DNA of 23,799 nt from assembly GCA_000320545.1 (NCBI GenBank), contig ADNK01003420.1, positions 35,001 to 58,799 on the forward strand. The letters run 5' to 3'. Shown here in pieces: positions 19,039 to 23,799 of the stretch (the stretch's first letter is position 1; each line of letters begins with the position of its first letter). A program made the translations under genes and the position numbers. Under the pieces are notes generated by a model that was given only the letters and a program-made list of their open reading frames with translations, was not told where the DNA came from and made no database searches. Origin of the DNA: Bigelowiella natans CCMP2755. Its lineage: Eukaryota > Cercozoa > Chlorarachniophyceae.

Positions 19039-19079
19039 GGCTGTAAGTGATATCTGCTATATTATTGTGAGACGGATGT

Positions 19080-19560
19080 AATGAAATGCTATATTATTGT
19101 GCATGCCCCATACACCATCTAGACAATGGTGTACTGTGTCCGGCCACATCTAGACATGCTGCACATCGCACATCAACGTAACTTTACATGTAGTACATGC
19201 ATGTGATGCAACGCGCATGCTAGCATGGTTTCATGGTTATATACGGTCCATTATAGCTAGTAGCTGTAACAGACTAGCTAGTATCTCTGTAGACATAGCG
19301 TGTCTCAGCAATGCTAGATGATGTGCATCTATATAATACATGATGAGCGCGGATGCCCGCTCTATCTATAGCGCTGTCAGCAACGACCGGCACTATGCGA
19401 TGCAAACCAGCGCGCTCTTCCTATGTAGCTAGATAGGTGCATGTATGCCGCTCCAGCACTCCTTATAGACATAGGGCTCCGGGAAGACGCAGCGTAGCGT
19501 AATGATCGACTAGATGATGCTGTGCGAGTGCTATGGCCACATATATCTGATACAATGTAG
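19080..19560. repeat. Palindrome-rich intergenic island
   Basis: The same word set as the blocks at 6360 and 11380: acatctagacatg, gcatgctagcatg, ctagctag, acatgcatgtgatg. No gene supported. Confidence 0.45.
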
Positions 19561-19664
19561 TCTAATAACCCAAGCCAGGCCAGCACATGCACGATCATCA
19601 TATGAATATAGGCCATATACCCTCCCCATCCCCCTCCCCCCCCAAATTCTCTATATTCTTTCTC

Positions 19665-19667
<3 letters not shown>

Positions 19668-19714
<47 letters not shown>
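19668..19714. repeat. CT then TG microsatellite
   Basis: About 16 CT followed by about 7 TG repeats, after a C-rich tract, downstream of the ferredoxin gene. Confidence 0.9.
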
Positions 19715-19986
19715 GACATATATGCACAACGTGCTACAACGATATGATAATAGACACAATACTTTGCGTAGCGCACTCTAATCTAAACAATTTGCATTAA
19801 TACAATATGGCTTTTTACGATGTACCGCTCATAAACACCAACTTGGGATTCTCACATTCTATCATAAGGCTTAAAGCAGGTGGCAGCGATGCATGGACCG
19901 CCAATGACTGACTCCGAGCTCTCGGTACCTATTACATGTAGCTGTCTAGACAATGGCGGATGAAGAGCTGTAGCGTCCCTGCCCCT

Positions 19987-20534
19987 TTAACGTGCACGCA
20001 TCCATAGAGGAACTTCAAGCATATTTGTCGCATTCTCTGGCAACACGATGCTGGCTCCGTCCATTTCAGGAGATATTTCAATTTGGCAAGCCAATCTCGC
20101 ATTACGAAGAAATTCGTTTTTAGCATCTTCAGTCTCCTCCTAGAATCGACGTGGTATAACAACACCATTTTCATGCGAGAATGTGCTGAATGAAATCTAC
20201 ATTGCTTGACATGTTATTGCGATAAAAGTTATCATGTGGCATAATCAGCCTTACAAGAATCTAAAGCCTTTATGTGCATTCCGAGTGCTTAAAGCAACAA
20301 CATTACGATTAGGGAGACTACTAACCTGGTCCGCCGCTGATTCCAACATATCTAATTCATTCTCTTCCTAGTCATTAGTACGCAATCCAACAACTAATTA
20401 CATTACATCCTAAGATATTGCTAACTTTCGTGTCCATGACTCTTTTGTTGAATCAGATCATACTTTATTCTAGTTTATGGATCATACTGTCACCCCCCAC
20501 CCCCCCCTCTCTCTATCTCCGAGAAGTGAGTCCA

Positions 20535-20565
<31 letters not shown>

Positions 20566-21382
20566 AACAACAACTAGTACCAGTTCTCCTGCAGCATTTA
20601 TATACTCATCTGATAGAGTCACTCTACAGGTCGAACAGCTGCAGCTGCCCCCACAGGCACCTACCATAAAAACATTCCTATCTTTACGGGTAAGATATAC
20701 AGAAACAATGCTTCTATTTTTTTCTTGTTTGAATGCCTTGCACGTCTTGCATGTGTGTGTGTGTGTGTGTGTGTTGTTGTTGTTTGCATGTGTGTGTGTG
20801 TGTGTGTTGTTGTTGTTGTTGTTTTTTATGCGCATGATATCTTATTGGAGAGCACCTCCCCCCCAAACATCAGTAAGATCAGAGCGTTCAAGTGCCTATT
20901 ATAAATATATACTTTATTATTGATGATTGCATGCCCCCCCCCAAATGTTTGTGGTCAGTAATCACAGATCGGATTGAGTCGAAGGAGGCAACAAATACGA
21001 TAAAATCAACTATAGCTACTGGTACTATTACTACTAATATTACTGCTGCTATTTCTACCACTGCTACTATACTACTACACACAGCACAATCCTACTCCTT
21101 ACTAACTTGTAGTAGAAACTCTCCAGGAATTGCAGAAATTGATATCAGAGTGTCCTCAGGCGTAGTAACATGCAGAGTAATGCTCTCAGGCATTGTTGAC
21201 CCAAATTTGCGACACTGCAGCAACGAGGGACAAGAGGGGGGGTAGTAGGAGGACGAAGACGATGAGGAGGGCGCCGAGAATAATCTTGTAGCAGCAATGT
21301 AGAACATTCTACGATGGGATGTTCCTGACGACAGCAACAACCTCAAGAGTCTGTGCCATGTCGAAGGCTGGTGCGCTGCCAT
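19987..21382 (-). CDS. Mitochondrial-type [2Fe-2S] ferredoxin (adrenodoxin/FDX family)
   Basis: Five minus-strand exons, all in phase: 21382-21107, 20895-20856, 20660-20581, 20367-20326, 20139-19987; 196 residues. The start ATG sits in gccATGG. The first 60 or so residues (MAAHQPSTWHRLLRLLLSSG, HRRMFYIAATRLFSA) are Arg/Ser/Leu-rich without early acidic residues, typical of a mitochondrial targeting peptide. The ferredoxin fold follows: ESITLHVTTPEDTLISISAI, GEFLLQALE, GGGACGGSCSCSTCRVTLSD, EENELDMLESAADQ, then ARLACQIEISPEMDGASIVL. Cluster ligands are Cys108, Cys114, Cys117 and Cys164 (C-x5-C-x2-C...C). The family passes electrons from ferredoxin reductase to Fe-S cluster assembly or to P450s. 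The C117-C164 spacing is about ten residues longer than in adrenodoxin because of an acidic insert after exon 4. The very small exons are why no long single frame exists. The best match by eye is the FDX2-like group. Confidence 0.9.
20482..20580. repeat. CTA/TAC triplet run in a ferredoxin intron
   Basis: C-rich and CT tracts, then about ten ACT/CTA triplets and ACA triplets, immediately after the exon-3 donor at 20580. On the minus strand they would read as a Val run if unspliced. Confidence 0.8.
20752..20822. repeat. TG and TTG microsatellites in a ferredoxin intron
   Basis: Two TG runs, each followed by TTG triplets, arranged as a near-duplicate pair within the second intron of the ferredoxin gene. 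Confidence 0.9.
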
Positions 21383-21689
21383 GGCCCTCTTCTCTTCCAC
21401 CACGTTTAAGCTACTTCGGAAGCTGGGGAGGAGGATTTGGGTGGCTCAATTTGTCATCACGGAGCTAGCACCTCGGCTGTTGTCTGTCGCACCGTTCAAT
21501 TTCGGTGTTTTCATGCATTTCGGCAACCGTTTCATTGAGAAAGAAAGAAAGAAAATGGAAGAAATTTAGCCATCGGTCAAGCGTGTTCTTCACCGGAGAC
21601 TCTCCCTGCGCAGTGGAGAAATTTTTCATGTCAAGTGTGGCATGCCCCTGACTGGAAGACACAGCACGTTGCGGTGATTTCTGCTGCCA
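21383..21689. other. 5' region of the ferredoxin gene; antisense frame present
   Basis: Upstream of the ferredoxin ATG. A plus-strand frame starts at 21381 inside the same CCATGG and runs to TAG 21569 (MALFSSTTFKLLRKLGRRIW..., 62 residues). The minus strand beyond 21570 is also open (WQQKSPQRAVSSSQGHATLD). Neither is supported by splice sites or a family, so I do not call a gene. Confidence 0.3.
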
Positions 21690-22760
21690 ATTTGCGCTGT
21701 TGACATGGCTAGATGGGCGTGCGCACGTGCATGCCCCCAGGCAGGCTAGCAGGGTCCATGCCATGCTCGATGGTGACCCAAGTTTCACTTCCCCACTCCA
21801 GCTAGCCAGCATTGTCCGCGGTCGCAAAAATTGTTGCGAAAATGCGCAACGTGAAAACTTGCCCACTGACGCGCGCACGGTTTGTGATTTGTGATCGATG
21901 TGAACCGTGAACAAGAAACAAGAACAAGAAAATGATGGAAAACCACGTTCGTGTGTGCGCAAAAGATTTGCAGAGATTTTTCAATGTGCACGTTGTTGCA
22001 GCGATCATGCGATGCTGCACGTGGCATGCATGCTGATCGACCACTTGCCAAGATCAGCATGTGGTTGGGCTGGAAAAAATGAAAGTGGAGACAGACAACG
22101 CGATGAAGAATTGATGAATTCCACACGCGTCTAGGCGTGCGCTTGCTGGCTGCAAAAGCACGCTAGCACGCTAGCACGCGTCCAAGTCTGCATCGCTGGA
22201 TCTCACAGGGAGCCCTGTCAGCTGTGGCACTCTGACGTCATGAGTTCGAATGACGAGCTTGATGTGCAGAAAGTTGAGATGGGGGGCTAGCTAGCTAGCC
22301 CTGGAGCCCGCAGCATGCTAGCATGGCTAGATGGCTAGATGGCTTCTTCTGGAACAATTCTAGAATTCCTGACTTTTTTTGCTTTTTCCCCCAAAAATCG
22401 TCATCAATGAACAATGATGATGGACTACATTTCCAAAATGTTGCAAGACATCATTGTCTACATCTAGACACGTTGATCTTGGCAACTGTAGCCGATCGAA
22501 TTAGACCTGGCTAGCTGGCGGAGATGGACAAGCACATTTTGTGCCTTCTGCGTGTGATGTGCACAATGTGCACAGAGCGTGCACTAGCTAGCTATGCTAG
22601 TGCACTCAAAGCACACTTTGTTCGAACCTCTTGCACGAGATCTCTAGATTAGCCAGCAATTCTAGGGTTGAACGTGGCAACACACATCAAGCATTTTTGC
22701 ACCTTCTAGCTACTAGCCTTCTTGTTGCTCATTGGTAGATTGCAACAGCAGAGTCGACTC
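21690..22760. repeat. Palindrome-rich intergenic island
   Basis: Words gctagctagc, gcatgctagcatg, ctacatctagaca, tgtgcacaatgtgcac. A 10-bp perfect inverted repeat GTGCACTAGC-(7 nt)-GCTAGTGCAC lies at 22579-22605. No gene supported; the frames within are short and overlap on both strands. Confidence 0.5.
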
Positions 22761-23513
22761 GCGACTTGCATCCTAACTTCGACCTCATCTAGTCATTTGT
22801 CATGTTGACAAACAATTGCACGTACGTGATGCGCACACAATTTGATGTTTCATGTGGCTGGTCACCGGTGCACGCATCTGCGACATCCGTGCATCATAGA
22901 TTCACAGCCCGAAGCAGCAGCACAAATGGTGCCTTTAATTCGCATTCACGCTACGATTGCTAGGACAATTCAAGTCGGTCTAGCGGTCACAGACATAACA
23001 TGCACATTTTCTTCTATTACTTTTCTATGACTCTAAAAATTCTAGTATAATATCGCTCCCGAAAGCAACTCTCCTTCGACTACGTGGTCTTTGCTTCCTT
23101 TGCCTGCTCCAACATCATTTTCCCAATTTAAATAGTACAAAGACAAAAAAAAAGAGAAAGATTGGGGATGAGGATGAGAGCAAAAATAAGACAAGATATT
23201 CGAATGCCAGTGCAATGGAATACATCGGCATCACTCAGAGGACTTAAAAGCCTACTACGAAATTATCAGCGCACCTCTTGGTCGCCCTTAAATTTCCAAG
23301 GCTAAAAAAAATAGGAGAGAGGGAGCAATGAGATAGAAGGAAGATATCCATACTATTTCAGGTGTGAAGAGCATGCAAAGAACCCGCTAAAATTTCATGT
23401 CTTAAGAGAAAGCATAACCCAATATTGACACAACGATTAGTCTTCCAGTTCAAGTTTTAACGCCCCAGAAAATATCAATCCTCAAACTCGGAGGAGGCAC
23501 TATGATCAAGATG
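22761..23513. other. Spacer, no gene confidently seen
   Basis: A short minus-strand frame near 23122-23085 (MMLEQAKEAKTT-stop) is protein-like but too short to call. On the plus strand a stretch from an ATTAG acceptor at 23439 reads SSSSFNAPENINPQTRRRHY, DQDVNSDPTTSQAFFRPS. It is open and compositionally good but lies antisense to the RING-gene end. Confidence 0.3.
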
Positions 23514-23644
23514 TTAATTCTGATCCAACTACAAGTCAAGCCTTTTTCCGACCGTCGAATATGATATATTGTATGTGTTTTGAATTATCCCCATACCTGC
23601 CGACAAAGTGGGCATTGATGCTTGCTATTAGCCATATTAAGCCA
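23514..23644 (-). CDS. 3' end of a RING-finger protein gene (truncated by window edge)
   Basis: Minus-strand exon 23644-23597, after the acceptor TTGTTTCTCAG and before a GTATGG donor, reads WLNMANSKHQCPLCRQ. This is the classic second half of a RING finger (W-L ... C-P-x-C-R, the last zinc-ligand pair). A tiny last exon 23528-23514 (acceptor GACTTGTAG) adds LDQN-stop in phase; reading through the donor instead gives VWG-stop. RING domains recruit E2 enzymes for ubiquitin transfer. The first half of the RING must lie upstream, beyond the AC/AG repeat at the window edge, so the subtype cannot be named. The exon is short; the motif is the main evidence. Confidence 0.55.
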
Positions 23645-23726
23645 CTGAGAAACAATAATTATTGCTATTAGACATCAGAAGTAACAAGTAAATTTATAAA
23701 GGTTAATGTAGAGAACAGACAGCACG

Positions 23727-23799
<73 letters not shown>
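23727..23799. repeat. AC then AG microsatellite at the sequence end
   Basis: About 18 AC repeats (first ones CACG variants) followed by about 18 AG repeats running off the window. It lies inside the RING-gene intron on the minus strand. Confidence 0.95.

Noticed and set aside
20477-20923. 148-codon plus-strand Thr/Val-rich frame
   Set aside because: Spans microsatellites and lies antisense to three ferredoxin exons.
22225-22250. GAGTTCGAATGAC resembling a tRNA B-box
   Set aside because: No A-box, no acceptor-stem pairing and no cloverleaf around it.

Overview
This is eukaryotic nuclear DNA. The genes are split by GT-AG introns, mostly 50 to 110 bp with a few of 200 to 370 bp. They lie close together on both strands, separated by AT-rich spacers, microsatellites and a distinctive class of palindrome-rich sequence. 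The recognisable genes (a MOB kinase activator, a mitochondrial-type [2Fe-2S] ferredoxin, a RING finger, an NHL-repeat end) are general eukaryotic families. The short introns and tight packing would suit an early-branching animal such as a demosponge or another holozoan, but that placement is inference. I see no tRNA, rRNA, CRISPR array, bacterial operon or intact transposon.

Left third (1-7000): the last exon of an NHL-repeat gene (+, 78-203); about 1.7 kb with nothing recognisable; a four-exon minus-strand gene for an unknown protein starting Met-Gly-Cys (1962-3760); and a divergent pair, a three-exon 120-residue unknown on the minus strand (4588-5080) and a five-exon helical, charged unknown on the plus strand (5290-6181), sharing a 209-bp intergenic promoter.

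Middle (7000-13000): scattered plus-strand exons I cannot join with confidence (7029-7234, 7622-7904, 8498-8653), a large CT microsatellite, then the best-supported gene, a 16-exon MOB activator (8926-11344) whose C-terminal extension is nearly as long as the MOB domain. After it comes 1.5 kb of palindrome-rich DNA (11380-12900).

Right half (13000-23799): a five-exon minus-strand gene with four PPPGF motifs (13219-14957); an incompletely resolved minus-strand gene just upstream of it (15080-16050); a plus-strand gene full of serine, asparagine, threonine and valine homopolymers (16813-18614), whose second-to-last intron holds a triplicated 3' splice-site segment; a possible two-exon small protein (18678-19038, minus); a five-exon mitochondrial ferredoxin (19987-21382, minus); another palindrome-rich block; and the truncated 3' end of a RING-finger gene (23514-23644, minus) next to a terminal AC/AG microsatellite where the sequence stops.

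The genes do not form one pathway. No gene cluster or obvious new molecular system is visible. The most unusual items are the recurrent CTAG/GCATGC palindrome islands, the MOB extension with an alternative earlier stop, the PPPGF-repeat protein and the duplicated splice acceptors. Exon boundaries were placed by eye from splice motifs, reading phase and family similarity. The MOB, ferredoxin, PPPGF-gene and Met-Gly-Cys-gene models are phase-consistent throughout.
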